Of a stretch of 64,000 bases of DNA, positions 43,518 to 52,291 are shown piece after piece; within the stretch, counting starts at the first letter, position 1, and every line of letters begins with the position of its first letter. A program made the position numbers and the translations under genes. This DNA comes from UBA6244 sp963676875 (GTDB lineage Bacteria > Bacteroidota > Bacteroidia > Bacteroidales > F082). The notes under the pieces are model-generated. The model did not search any database. It saw only the letters and a list, made by a program, of their open reading frames with translations, and had not been told where the DNA came from. The stretch lies in NCBI GenBank assembly GCA_963676875.1, contig OY781436.1:4588001-4652000 (forward strand), read 5' to 3'.

Positions 43518-44112
43518 CGCCATTCGTCTTTGTTGAGGAAATAAATAGTAAACAAAACCCCACTCCTACTCTACAGAGCCTGCTCTCAAAACATACAAAT
43601 CCTCATTTTTAATCTTGAAACTTGCTAACACTTTGCGAATATTGTCCTGATTGCTACTTGCAAAAACAACAAAAAGCAAGCACATAAAAGAAAAACACAT
43701 TTAATATCACACAAACAAGTATTGACACATTTATAAACACTCATTTTGATTGTATAAAAAATGCAAAAATTAACATCTATCAAAATCAAAGATCCAAGTT
43801 TGCCTTACCACTTTTGACAAATTAGTTAATAGCACTGGCTATGCTTGCCATAAAAAGTATTGGGAGTTTGAATCGGAGCACTATGATCCAATTAAACTTT
43901 ACTAAAATGTGTGTAAATAGAAAAAACTGTGTTTGAAAAATTCTAAAAACAAATTACTTATTTAATGAAAGAACAAAATAGTCTATGGTCCCGATAATTC
44001 GACATTAAGGCAAGTGGATGTTCCTTGCATTTTGTTTTTCACAATGGCGATCACTATTAACGCAGCAATTTTGTTCTTACAAATGATATTATTATGAAAA
44101 TCTAATTTACGT

Positions 44113-44370
44113 CTAAGGTTCTAGCTTTCCCTTTTTTGATTCTTTTGGTTTTTCAGTTTTAAACTCCCACCACGCAGGAATCTTTGATCTTTCTATCAAC
44201 ACTCCATTTTCAGTAAAATAAGATGTACCTGTATGTGTGTCAAAAACAGATACTCCAAACATTTCAGATTTATACCTACCCTTATTGGAGAAATTATAAA
44301 AAGAGTAAGCTATCCATGTGAGCAGCACCAGTAGAATAACTTTAAATAAATCTAAATTTAACCTTTTCAT
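44113..44370 (-). CDS. small membrane-anchored protein of unknown function
   Basis: An 85-residue protein with a basic start (MKRLNLDLFK), one hydrophobic segment (VILLVLLTWIAYSFYNF, ~11-27) and a polar C-terminal part: 'YKSEMFGVSVFDTHTGTSYFTENG', then 'WWEFKTEKPKESKKGKLEP'. It is probably anchored in the inner membrane with the C-terminus outside. No family is recognised. It lies inside the putative mnmE-anchored element, with long gene-free spacers on both sides. Confidence 0.55.
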   Translation of the reverse strand: MKRLNLDLFKVILLVLLTWIAYSFYNFSNKGRYKSEMFGVSVFDTHTGTSYFTENGVLIERSKIPAWWEFKTEKPKESKKGKLEP

Positions 44371-44772
44371 ATACTGATAATTAATTAGTTATGCTTTCGC
44401 ACTACAAAATTAGCGAAATAATAATTGATATTTAGCCCATAACGAATGATTATCCCTCTGTTTCCTTATCCTTGATTGTATAGTTATTCCAAAGATAACG
44501 AGTGAAAAACCGAAAACATTTTTTTACCTCAAACCAACAACAAAATTATTATCAACAAAAATAACTTATCGCTATAAACTATAAACCGAATCATGAACCA
44601 TCGTCAATAAATAAGAAGCTATAAAGCAGTATATTCCAATCTTATATAAAACAACGAAAAGTTCTTTCACAAACATGTCTCATCTTCAGCAAGAGTATTC
44701 TAAAAGACTAATCTTTAAATATTTATACTTGAATAAATATTGCATAAGTCATTTAAATTAAGCGATAATCCA

Positions 44773-45615
44773 TCAATCATCCTTCAAGCATCTTACAGAA
44801 TACAATGATTTTTTCTGACCGGAATCTCTATCAATACTTGCCCTTCCTTTAAAGTGCCTAATTATTACAGATATGTTACTAAAAGTGTAGGAATCCTCTA
44901 TTGTTGAAGTCCAATAATATCCATCTGTGTTTAAGTCAGTATTTGAATATTTTGCCTTTTTCTTTGAAAAATTAATTTTAACGGGTTGCCCACAAAGCAG
45001 AATGTTTAATCCAGATTCACCCTTTTCCCTGAGTATTGGTGCTTGTCCGGGATGTGTTCCTCTCCATCCAAATTTCTTTGCTTCTTTTGTTTCCATCCCA
45101 ACCTCGATCTCCAAAGTCATCCATTCAGCATCAGATGGCAAATGCCAACCTTCTGGACAAGCAATCAAAGCATCATTGTATCTGTAATATCTTCCACATT
45201 TATCACACCCTGTTTCATCTTCATTGACAAAACATAAGCTATTTTCAGTATAAAATTTCAGATTCTCTGCCATCCAGATTTGCTTCCCTATCCTAACAAT
45301 TTTGTATAAAGTGCTATCTCTTGGGTCAACAAAAACACCTTCATTTGGTGTATGGCCATTCTGACTGTTGTTAGTTTCTAACTTTAAATAATCTTTGGAT
45401 CCATTTTGATATCTGATCATAAAGATATCATTTTTCAGAACCTCATATACCGGCCCATCTGCATTATCATACCGAACATACTCAACGCTACTAAGACCAA
45501 CCTTCTTTACAACAACCTGAATTTCTTCACCTGTTCTGAAAACAATAGTATCTTGAGCAAGAACTATACAACTTGGCACTATGAGCACCATAAGAACTAA
45601 TAATATTTTTTTCAT
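44773..45615 (-). CDS. FISUMP-domain exported protein
   Basis: A 280-residue exported protein (signal MKKILLVLMVLIVPSCIVLAQ). An N-terminal ~20-80 region 'DTIVFRTGEEIQVVVKKVGLSSVEYVRYDN...IFMIRYQNGSKD' is the small DUF-type domain found before such proteins in Bacteroidota. The rest is a Fibrobacter succinogenes major paralogous (FISUMP) domain: 'YKIVRIGKQIWMAENLKF', 'GRYYRYNDALIACPEGWHLPSDAEW', 'GYYWTSTIEDS', 'YSVRCLKD'. FISUMP domains occur on cell-surface proteins; no activity is known. It lies in the putative integrated segment. Confidence 0.85.
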   Translation of the reverse strand: MKKILLVLMVLIVPSCIVLAQDTIVFRTGEEIQVVVKKVGLSSVEYVRYDNADGPVYEVLKNDIFMIRYQNGSKDYLKLETNNSQNGHTPNEGVFVDPRDSTLYKIVRIGKQIWMAENLKFYTENSLCFVNEDETGCDKCGRYYRYNDALIACPEGWHLPSDAEWMTLEIEVGMETKEAKKFGWRGTHPGQAPILREKGESGLNILLCGQPVKINFSKKKAKYSNTDLNTDGYYWTSTIEDSYTFSNISVIIRHFKGRASIDRDSGQKKSLYSVRCLKDD

Positions 45616-45902
45616 CGCTTAGGTTAAATTTAACTACTAGGTTTTCAATTTTAAAGGCTGCAAGTTACAAATAATACATCTTGAAATATTCATTTTAGTT
45701 TAGGTTTGACAAGACAATTGTACCAATAATTTTTGTAACTTGAGGTGCCTAAAATCCAGTAGTATATTTTAGGGCATGAAACCTTTTGGATGCTAAAAAT
45801 CTCCATTTTTGTACCTTATTTGTTGCTATACTACATTATTTAACCCTAAATTCAATTTTATATAGTTGATATACAGCTAAATAGATAAATATTATCGCTT
45901 TC

Positions 45903-45918
45903 TGCATCGGAAAGTAAC
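45903..45918 (+). repeat. attR-like direct repeat TGCATCGGAAAGTAAC
   Basis: Identical to the mnmE terminus at 43502-43517, 2401 bp away. The preceding bases continue an open frame that encodes F-C-I-G-K-stop, although upstream similarity to mnmE ends there. Confidence 0.7.
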
Positions 45919-45990
45919 ATACCTCACACCCCATCTATCAAATTCCAGTTTTCGTTTTGGATTTTTGTCGTTTTACTCAACTGATTTTGA

Positions 45991-46044
45991 AACAAATTTC
46001 TACCTTTGACAAGCCATGTGCAAGACTGATTCACCACAACCCTG
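45991..46044. repeat. 54-bp direct repeat, left copy (flanks toxin-antitoxin remnant)
   Basis: Matches 46978-47031 at 53 of 54 positions (C at 46034 against T at 47021). It contains a TACCTTTG -7-type element at 46001-46008, so each copy may be a promoter. The two copies enclose the antitoxin and broken PIN toxin genes. Confidence 0.85.
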
Positions 46045-46178
46045 CGATGTAACGGACAAATTTATCTGCCATGAATAGAAAGAGTTAAACGACGATCGGC
46101 GCGTGGCATTAGTCGATATGCTTGCAACAACGGCTCAGTTTCTTAGTAAAATGATTAACTTTGTAAAAATGTTTTTAA

Positions 46179-46394
46179 ATGGAAACAATTAGAATAGAGA
46201 TATTAAATCCTAAAGCTAAAAATATACTGAAAGGACTTGCCGATTTAAATTTAATCAGTATTAAAAAGGAAAAACGAAAATCGGATTTCATGGATTTACT
46301 AACCGATCTTCGAAGTAAAGCAGACAGTGCTCCATCGCTTGACGAAATTACTGCTGAAGTAGAAGCCGTTAGAAGAAAAAGATATGAAGATTAG
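46179..46394 (+). CDS. antitoxin-like protein of a PIN-domain toxin-antitoxin pair
   Basis: A 71-residue acidic/basic helical protein. 'METIRIEILNPKAKNILKGLADLNLISIKK' and 'EITAEVEAVRRKRYED' are typical of the small antitoxins encoded just before PIN-family toxins in Bacteroidota. Its stop overlaps the toxin start by 11 bases, the usual arrangement for coupling. It would bind and neutralise the toxin and repress the operon. The gene is intact although the toxin is not. Confidence 0.72.
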   Translation: METIRIEILNPKAKNILKGLADLNLISIKKEKRKSDFMDLLTDLRSKADSAPSLDEITAEVEAVRRKRYED

Positions 46395-46797
46395 GAAAGC
46401 CCTGATTATTATAGATACCAATCTCTGGATTAGTTTTCTAATTTCAAAAAATTTCACACAGCTGGACAGATGAATCGACTCCGACAAAATTCAACTTTTA
46501 TTCTCAAAAGAATAAATTGAGGAATTTATTACCGTATCAAGTAGACCAAAATTTAAAAAATACTTCCCGAAACCAACTATTGAACGATTATTGGAAACAT
46601 TTGATTCAATTGGCAAACTGGTTGAAGTAAAAACAAATGTGAATATTTGCCGGGATTTTAAGGATAACTTTCTGTTAAATTTGGCACTTGACGGAAAAGC
46701 GAAATATCTGGTGTCAGGTGATAATGACTTACTTTCGTTAAAGAGGATTGGTAAAACCAAGATTGTTTCAATGACAGAATTTTTAAACGAAATTTAG
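46384..46797 (+). pseudogene. PIN-domain toxin with two in-frame stop codons
   Basis: Read in a single frame from ATG 46384 to TAG 46797, the translation is a full-length ~137-residue PIN nuclease: 'ALIIIDTNLWISFLISK' (catalytic Asp), 'EEFITVSSRPKFKKYFP', 'DNFLLNLALDGKAKYLVSGDNDLLSLKRIG' (further acidic residues), 'IVSMTEFLNEI'. It is interrupted by TGA at 46471 and TAA at 46513, without a frameshift. The toxin family cleaves RNA. Two nonsense codons and otherwise preserved motifs indicate recent inactivation. The distal part could be translated from ATG 46591 but lacks the first catalytic Asp. Confidence 0.85.
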
Positions 46798-46977
46798 AAA
46801 GCCCAACAAAAAAGCAAGTGTGCAACCGGGCGGCTCACCGAGCCAACCGACAATAGAACCCAACCTACCTAAGCCCGGCTCATTGGTCAAAAAATACCCA
46901 ACATCTTCCTGAACTAAAAAAAGGCGAATCTTCATCACATCAACAAGATATTTATCAAGCCGTATTTGGAAGTCATG

Positions 46978-47031
46978 AACAAATTTCTACCTTTGACAAG
47001 CCATGTGCAAGACTGATTCATCACAACCCTG
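46978..47031. repeat. 54-bp direct repeat, right copy
   Basis: 53/54 identical to 45991-46044; it ends 142 bases before the GH89 gene. It also carries the TACCTTTG element, so one copy may be the native upstream region of the GH89 gene and the other a duplicate made when the toxin-antitoxin segment was inserted. Confidence 0.85.
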
Positions 47032-47173
47032 GAACGTTAACTCAGAGGTTTTCGAATGGGAGTGAAAACACCTTGCAGATGACTGGTTAACAGGCATCTT
47101 GTATCAACCATCAACTGAAACATGATGAATTCATGAACTTGCTGTACATCACATTATTCAATCGCCAGTAAAT

Positions 47174-49396
47174 ATGAAATACTTTTTATGGGGATTTCTC
47201 CTACCCTTGTTCTTCGGGTTCCAATCGTGCAAAACAAGTGAAACTCCAAACTTAAAACACCAAAACATCTACCAACTGATCGAAAGAATTCTCCCGGAAC
47301 AATCTTCGCAGTTTGTCATCGAAGAGTTGGAGGGTGAGGCGGGTGTCGAAGCCTTTGAGTTGAGCAGTAAAAACGGGAAAATTTGCATTAAAGGCACCAG
47401 CGATCTGGCCTTGGCAGTAGGTTTCAACAACTATTTGGTGAATTACTGCCACTTGTGTGTTTCGTGGTACAAAGATGACCCGATTTTGGCTCCCGAAGTA
47501 TTGCCCATGGTCGATTCTACCGTAATGCACGAATGTCGGTTTGAGAAACGTTTTTTCTTAAACTACTGTACTTTTGGCTATACCATGCTTTGGTGGCAGT
47601 GGGACGATTGGGAACGTTTTATCGATTGGATGGCGCTAAACGGCATCAACATGCCCCTGGCAATTACCGGTCAGGAGGCCATTTGGCAGGAAGTGTGGAA
47701 AGATTTCGGCATGTCCGACGAACAAATCAGGGCCTACTTCACGGGACCCGCCCACCTGCCTTGGCACCGAATGGGCAACCTCGACGGATTCCTCGGCCCC
47801 CTCCCACAGGCGTATATCTCCCATCAGTTTGAATTACAAAAAAAGATACTACAGCGCGAACGTTCATTTGGCATGACTCCGGTACTACCTGCCTTTGCAG
47901 GTCACGTGCCCAAAGCCATCAAAGAAAAATTTCCGGAAGCCAAAATCACCTCAATGGGCTCCTATGGCACAGGCGATGCCTATGATGCTTTCTTTCTTGA
48001 CCCAATGGATTCACTATTTATTGAAATCCAACAGAAATTCTTACGTGCCCAAACCAAATATTTTGGCACCGACCATTACTATGGAGCCGATCCATTTAAT
48101 GAGATGGATCCACCCAGCACCGAACCCGAATATCTGGCCTCTGTTTCCAAAACCATCTACGATGGCATGAGCAGCATCGACCCCGAGGCTACGTGGGTAC
48201 AAATGGGCTGGACCTTTTATTATATGAAGTTGTGGAAGGACGACACCGCGCGTTTGAAAGCCATGATTGAAGCCGTGCCCGAAGACAAAATGATCATTCT
48301 GGATTATTTTGCAGAAAAAGAAGAAGTCTGGAGAAACACACATGCCTGGTACGGAGCACCTTACATTTGGTGCTACCTGGGTAATTTTGGGGGAAACACC
48401 GAAATGGCCGCACCCATTCAAGAGGTTGCCAAACGACTTGTAGCCACCGAAAATGATACCACCCATGGTAAACTTTATGGCATTGGATCCACATTGGAAG
48501 GGTTCGGAATCAACCGGTTTATGTACGAATGGTTGTTTGCCTACGCCTGGGATAAAAATCTGGCCGGGATTGACAACTGGGTTTCTACCTACGCCCTCAA
48601 CCGAACCAAACAATACGACCCCATTGCAGACGAAGCCTACCACGATTTGTTTAATCTGGTGTATAACGATCAGGTTTCAGGCGTGGCCATGGGCAGTTTG
48701 ATGCACGCCCGGCCATTCCTCACCGGACTCAAAGGCTATCAACGACCAAGTAAGTACGATTATAAAGCCTTAACGAAAGTGCTTACCTTGATGCTGGCAG
48801 CAAACGAAAACAGCCTGCAAAGCAAAGAATATCAACAGGATATGGCGCTGGTAACCAAACAAATCCTCGACAACATGATCATTCCGGTCAGGAAAAAATT
48901 AAATGAAGCCTACCTAAGTAAAAACTCCGATGAACTGGAAGAACAAATCAGCATCTTTACGGGGATTATGGACGACCAGGATCGACTGCTCGCCACCCAA
49001 CCGGACTTATTGTTGGGCAAATGGATCCGTGATGCACGCGCATTTGGAAACGACTCCGCCGGAAAAGCTTACTATGAAAAAAATGCCCGTGTGCTGATAT
49101 CCACCTGGGGAAACGAAGGTAACGGTATCATCGACTATGCCAGTCGTGCCAACTCAGGCATGATTGCCTCCTACTACAAGGTGAGATGGGAAAAATTCTT
49201 CGACATGCTCAGATCGTCCATAAAAAATGATACACCTTTAAATATGGAGGCCATCAACAAAGAAATGGCAGCTTTTGAATGGAGTTGGACAAATCAACAA
49301 ACGGTATTCAATGCCGAACCCCAAGGCAATCCGCTGGCCATTGTAAAAGAACTGCATAAAAAATACTACCCGCTTTTTGAAATATGTAACGACTAA
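47174..49396 (+). CDS. alpha-N-acetylglucosaminidase, GH89 family lipoprotein
   Basis: A 740-residue NAGLU-type glycosidase with lipoprotein signal MKYFLWGFLLPLFFGFQSC (Cys19). A short N-terminal domain (~30-110) precedes the TIM barrel that starts 'EKRFFLNYCTFGYTMLWWQWDDWERFIDWMALNGINMPL'. The two expected catalytic glutamates are Glu310 in DPFNEMDPPS and Glu442 in GSTLEGFGIN. A C-terminal all-helical domain follows ('LIDYASRANSGMIASYYKVRWEKFFDML'-like block). It removes terminal alpha-GlcNAc from glycans such as heparan sulfate or mucin-type chains. It stands alone; no sulfatase or SusCD pair is adjacent. Confidence 0.95.
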   Translation: MKYFLWGFLLPLFFGFQSCKTSETPNLKHQNIYQLIERILPEQSSQFVIEELEGEAGVEAFELSSKNGKICIKGTSDLALAVGFNNYLVNYCHLCVSWYKDDPILAPEVLPMVDSTVMHECRFEKRFFLNYCTFGYTMLWWQWDDWERFIDWMALNGINMPLAITGQEAIWQEVWKDFGMSDEQIRAYFTGPAHLPWHRMGNLDGFLGPLPQAYISHQFELQKKILQRERSFGMTPVLPAFAGHVPKAIKEKFPEAKITSMGSYGTGDAYDAFFLDPMDSLFIEIQQKFLRAQTKYFGTDHYYGADPFNEMDPPSTEPEYLASVSKTIYDGMSSIDPEATWVQMGWTFYYMKLWKDDTARLKAMIEAVPEDKMIILDYFAEKEEVWRNTHAWYGAPYIWCYLGNFGGNTEMAAPIQEVAKRLVATENDTTHGKLYGIGSTLEGFGINRFMYEWLFAYAWDKNLAGIDNWVSTYALNRTKQYDPIADEAYHDLFNLVYNDQVSGVAMGSLMHARPFLTGLKGYQRPSKYDYKALTKVLTLMLAANENSLQSKEYQQDMALVTKQILDNMIIPVRKKLNEAYLSKNSDELEEQISIFTGIMDDQDRLLATQPDLLLGKWIRDARAFGNDSAGKAYYEKNARVLISTWGNEGNGIIDYASRANSGMIASYYKVRWEKFFDMLRSSIKNDTPLNMEAINKEMAAFEWSWTNQQTVFNAEPQGNPLAIVKELHKKYYPLFEICND

Positions 49397-49915
49397 GTCA
49401 AGTTATCAAGCGCCAACATGGACACCGTAAAAAATATTTGAAGCATTTAAAATAATACCAACTATAATTTGAAGTTAGCACTACGCTGTTTTTGTATAAT
49501 GCCGATATAGAATTGAAGAGGTTTCAGGAGCAAAGCGAACTTAAAGCTCATTTCAATTCATAATCGGTATAAATCCACGTTACAAAAAAGGGCAAGATGC
49601 AATTTTGCTTGCTTTTATGGTTCGGTCAAGGTCTTGTGTTGGTGGTCGACCCGCCAGGTTGGTAAAAACCCGATGAGTCAGGAACCAAACGCTAATAAAC
49701 ATACATATTCCCATTCTTCCAACCATGAGATTTCCAAATACTACACAGTCATAGCCCTGACTACCAAAAGAAAAACACTAAAAAGCAAGCACATGTAAGA
49801 AATACACCTATATATTCACACAAATACAAGCTATTGAATTAGAATATCTTAATTTTACCGATAGTCGGGATGTCACGTGAGGCACCGAGGTTTCATTAAT
49901 TTAAACTAATACACC
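49397..49915. other. 519-bp spacer without recognised gene
   Basis: No coding frame, hairpin terminator or clear TAnnTTTG promoter was found. The stretch from 49780 (AAAAAGCAAGCACAT...) resembles 43671 onward downstream of mnmE over about 60 bases, with 15 identical bases at its start and roughly three-quarters identity after that. Confidence 0.6.
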
Positions 49916-52075
49916 ATGAACATTCCCGACGAATCCAAAGATAATCTCATACAAGAGTTGAAGGAATTGCAACTTGAGAATACATCATTAAAGATATTAA
50001 AGGAACAACGTGAAGTAGAATTCCTCGTTGCCCGCGATGAACTTCTTTCTCAAAGCAAAGAGAAAGAAAAACGAGCGGCAGAGTTAGTGATTGCCAATAA
50101 GGAGCTTGCCTATCAGAACAAACTAAAAGAGAAACGTGCCGAAGAATTGTTCATTGCAAACAAAGAATTGTTGATTCAAAGTGAATTAAAAGAAAAACGC
50201 GCAGGAGAGTTAGCAGTTGCCAACCATGAACTTGCGTTTCAAAACGAAGAAAAAGAAAAACGTGCTGCCGAACTAGTCATTGCCAATAAAGAGTTAGCCT
50301 ATCAGAATAAATTGAAAGAAAAGCGGGCTGAGGAATTATTCATTGCTAACAAGGAATTGTTTATCCAAAGCGAATTAAAGGAAAAACGGGCTGCCGAGTT
50401 AGTCATCGCTAATAAAGAGCTGGCCTTTCAAAACATGGTGAAAGAAAAACGGGCTGCAGAATTAATCATAGCCAACAAAGAACTTGTTTTTCAAAACCAG
50501 GAAAAGGTAAAACGGGCTGCAGAATTATACCTTGCCAAAGAAATAGCAGAGGAGTTCGAGAATAAATTCAAACAAATTGCCGAACATATAGATGACGTTT
50601 TTTGGTTAAGAACCCATAGCAAAGTAATCTATGTGAGCCCTTCCTTTGAGAAAATTTGGGGTGTTCGTGTGGATGAAATTTATAAAAACCCGGATATATT
50701 TATTGAAAACATCCATCTTGAGGACCGACCTAAAGTGCAGAAAATTATTCAGTCGAAAGAATTTTCCGAGAATGAGTTGTTCGAATATGAATATCGGATA
50801 GTACAACCGGGCAATCAAGTGCGATGGATAAATACCAAAACATTTCCCATATTAGACGATTCCGGAAAGATTATTAAACGTGCCGGGATTGCCAGGGACA
50901 TTACCGAAAGAAATAAAAACCTGCAAGCCTTGGTTGACGCCATGAAAAAAGCAGAACAAAGCGACCGTTTAAAATCTGCTTTTCTTGCCAATATGAGTCA
51001 CGAAATCCGCACACCCATGAACGGCATTCTTGGTTTTGCCGAATTGCTGAGACAACCCAACTTAACCGGAGAGGAACAACAAAATTACATTCGGATCATC
51101 GAGAAAAGTGGCACACGCATGCTCAATATTATCAACGATATTGTGAGTATTTCAAAAATAGAATCGGATCAGATGTCGGTTAACCTGAGCGATTCTAATG
51201 TTAATGAGCAAATCGAATACATTTACACCTTCTTCAAGCCGGAAATTGAAGGCAAGGGAATGCAGTTTTCAATAAAAAACTCATTGCCTTTGAGCCAACT
51301 TATCATTAAAACCGACCGGAAAAAAATGTTTGCTATTTTTACCAATCTGGTAAAAAATGCCATCAAATACAGCGAAATTGGTATAATTGAAATCGGTTGT
51401 GATAGGAAAGGTGAATATCTTGAATTCTATGTTAAAGATACAGGCATGGGTATTGACACGGACCGACAGGAGGCTATTTTTGAGCGTTTTATTCAGGCTG
51501 ACATATCCGATAAGCACGCCTATCAGGGGGCAGGTTTGGGTTTGTCGATTTCAAAAGCATATGTGGAAATGCTTGGTGGAAAAATATGGGTAGAAAGCCA
51601 GAAGGGTTCAGGTTCAACCTTTTACTTTACTATCCCCTACACTACTGAAATAATAGAAGCCGTTGATATGAATATTGAGTCTGTGAACGAGGCGTTTGGT
51701 CGTGAGGTAAAGAGCCTGAAAATAATGGTTGTTGAAGACGATGAAACTTCAAATTTACTACTTTGCCTTATGCTTTCAAAAATGAGCAAGGAAATCCTCA
51801 ATGCGAGAAACGGTATGGAAGCCATTGAACTTTGTCGTAAAAACCCGGATATCAACGTGATACTAATGGACATTAAAATGCCTGTAATGGACGGATATGA
51901 AGCAATCCGGCATATACGCCAATTTAATAACGATGTTATTATCATTGCACAAACAGCTTTTGGACTTACCGGCGACCGCGAAAATGCCCTAGTGGCGGGA
52001 TGTAATGCCTATATTTCAAAACCAATTGTAAAAGATGAATTGATGTCGTTGATACAACAATATGTCATTACCTAA
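49916..52075 (+). CDS. hybrid sensor histidine kinase with repetitive coiled coil, PAS, HisKA, HATPase and receiver
   Basis: A 719-residue soluble hybrid kinase with no signal peptide or membrane helix. Residues ~48-215 are eight 21-residue units of pattern 'KLKEKRAEELFIANKELLIQS', a long coiled coil. A PAS domain follows (~225-345, 'FKQIAEHIDDVFWLRTHSKVIYVSPSFEKIWG', 'GIARDITER'). The HisKA box 'FLANMSHEIRTPMNG' carries the phospho-acceptor His362. The ATPase has N-box NLVKNAIKY, G-boxes DTGMGID and GAGLGLSI. The C-terminal receiver has phospho-acceptor Asp652 in VILMDIKMPVMDG. No DNA-binding output follows. The signal is probably sensed by the PAS domain in the cytoplasm. Confidence 0.95.
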   Translation: MNIPDESKDNLIQELKELQLENTSLKILKEQREVEFLVARDELLSQSKEKEKRAAELVIANKELAYQNKLKEKRAEELFIANKELLIQSELKEKRAGELAVANHELAFQNEEKEKRAAELVIANKELAYQNKLKEKRAEELFIANKELFIQSELKEKRAAELVIANKELAFQNMVKEKRAAELIIANKELVFQNQEKVKRAAELYLAKEIAEEFENKFKQIAEHIDDVFWLRTHSKVIYVSPSFEKIWGVRVDEIYKNPDIFIENIHLEDRPKVQKIIQSKEFSENELFEYEYRIVQPGNQVRWINTKTFPILDDSGKIIKRAGIARDITERNKNLQALVDAMKKAEQSDRLKSAFLANMSHEIRTPMNGILGFAELLRQPNLTGEEQQNYIRIIEKSGTRMLNIINDIVSISKIESDQMSVNLSDSNVNEQIEYIYTFFKPEIEGKGMQFSIKNSLPLSQLIIKTDRKKMFAIFTNLVKNAIKYSEIGIIEIGCDRKGEYLEFYVKDTGMGIDTDRQEAIFERFIQADISDKHAYQGAGLGLSISKAYVEMLGGKIWVESQKGSGSTFYFTIPYTTEIIEAVDMNIESVNEAFGREVKSLKIMVVEDDETSNLLLCLMLSKMSKEILNARNGMEAIELCRKNPDINVILMDIKMPVMDGYEAIRHIRQFNNDVIIIAQTAFGLTGDRENALVAGCNAYISKPIVKDELMSLIQQYVIT

Positions 52076-52291
52076 AGAGGTTTTAAATTAACCCCCACTC
52101 GTGAGCACGATAACAATTGGCATACACGAACCACTATTAACCTTGAAAGCTTTCATGAATTTGTCCTTTTAGTGAAAATTTTCTAACGTTGAAATTTCAT
52201 GCCAATTTTTGCTTAATTTTGAAACATGATGAATTCATAAGCATTTAACAGCTTCTCAAAAAACTGCATCAATCACCCAAACCGCATCAAT

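Larger units (their letters stand above)
43502..45918. mobile_element. putative 2.4-kb integrated element (or remnant) at the mnmE 3' end
   Basis: Bounded by identical 16-base copies of the mnmE terminus. In the right copy the codons read FCIGK-stop in frame, just as an element that restores its target gene would carry. The interior is visibly more AT-rich than its flanks. It holds an 85-residue membrane protein and a FISUMP lipoprotein-like gene, both on the minus strand. The stretches 43518-44112, 44371-44772 and 45616-45902 show no gene, RNA or terminator I can support. No integrase is visible, so it would be a remnant or a non-autonomous element. The 3' end of mnmE/trmE is the established integration site of SGI1-family islands. 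Confidence 0.55.

Noticed and set aside
46591..46797. Independent 68-residue gene
   Set aside because: It is the in-frame C-terminal half of the interrupted PIN toxin.
46801..46860. Integron attC site suggested by GCCCAAC after the broken toxin
   Set aside because: The sequence fits RYYYAAC, but no matching GTTRRRY or folded attC is found in the following bases.
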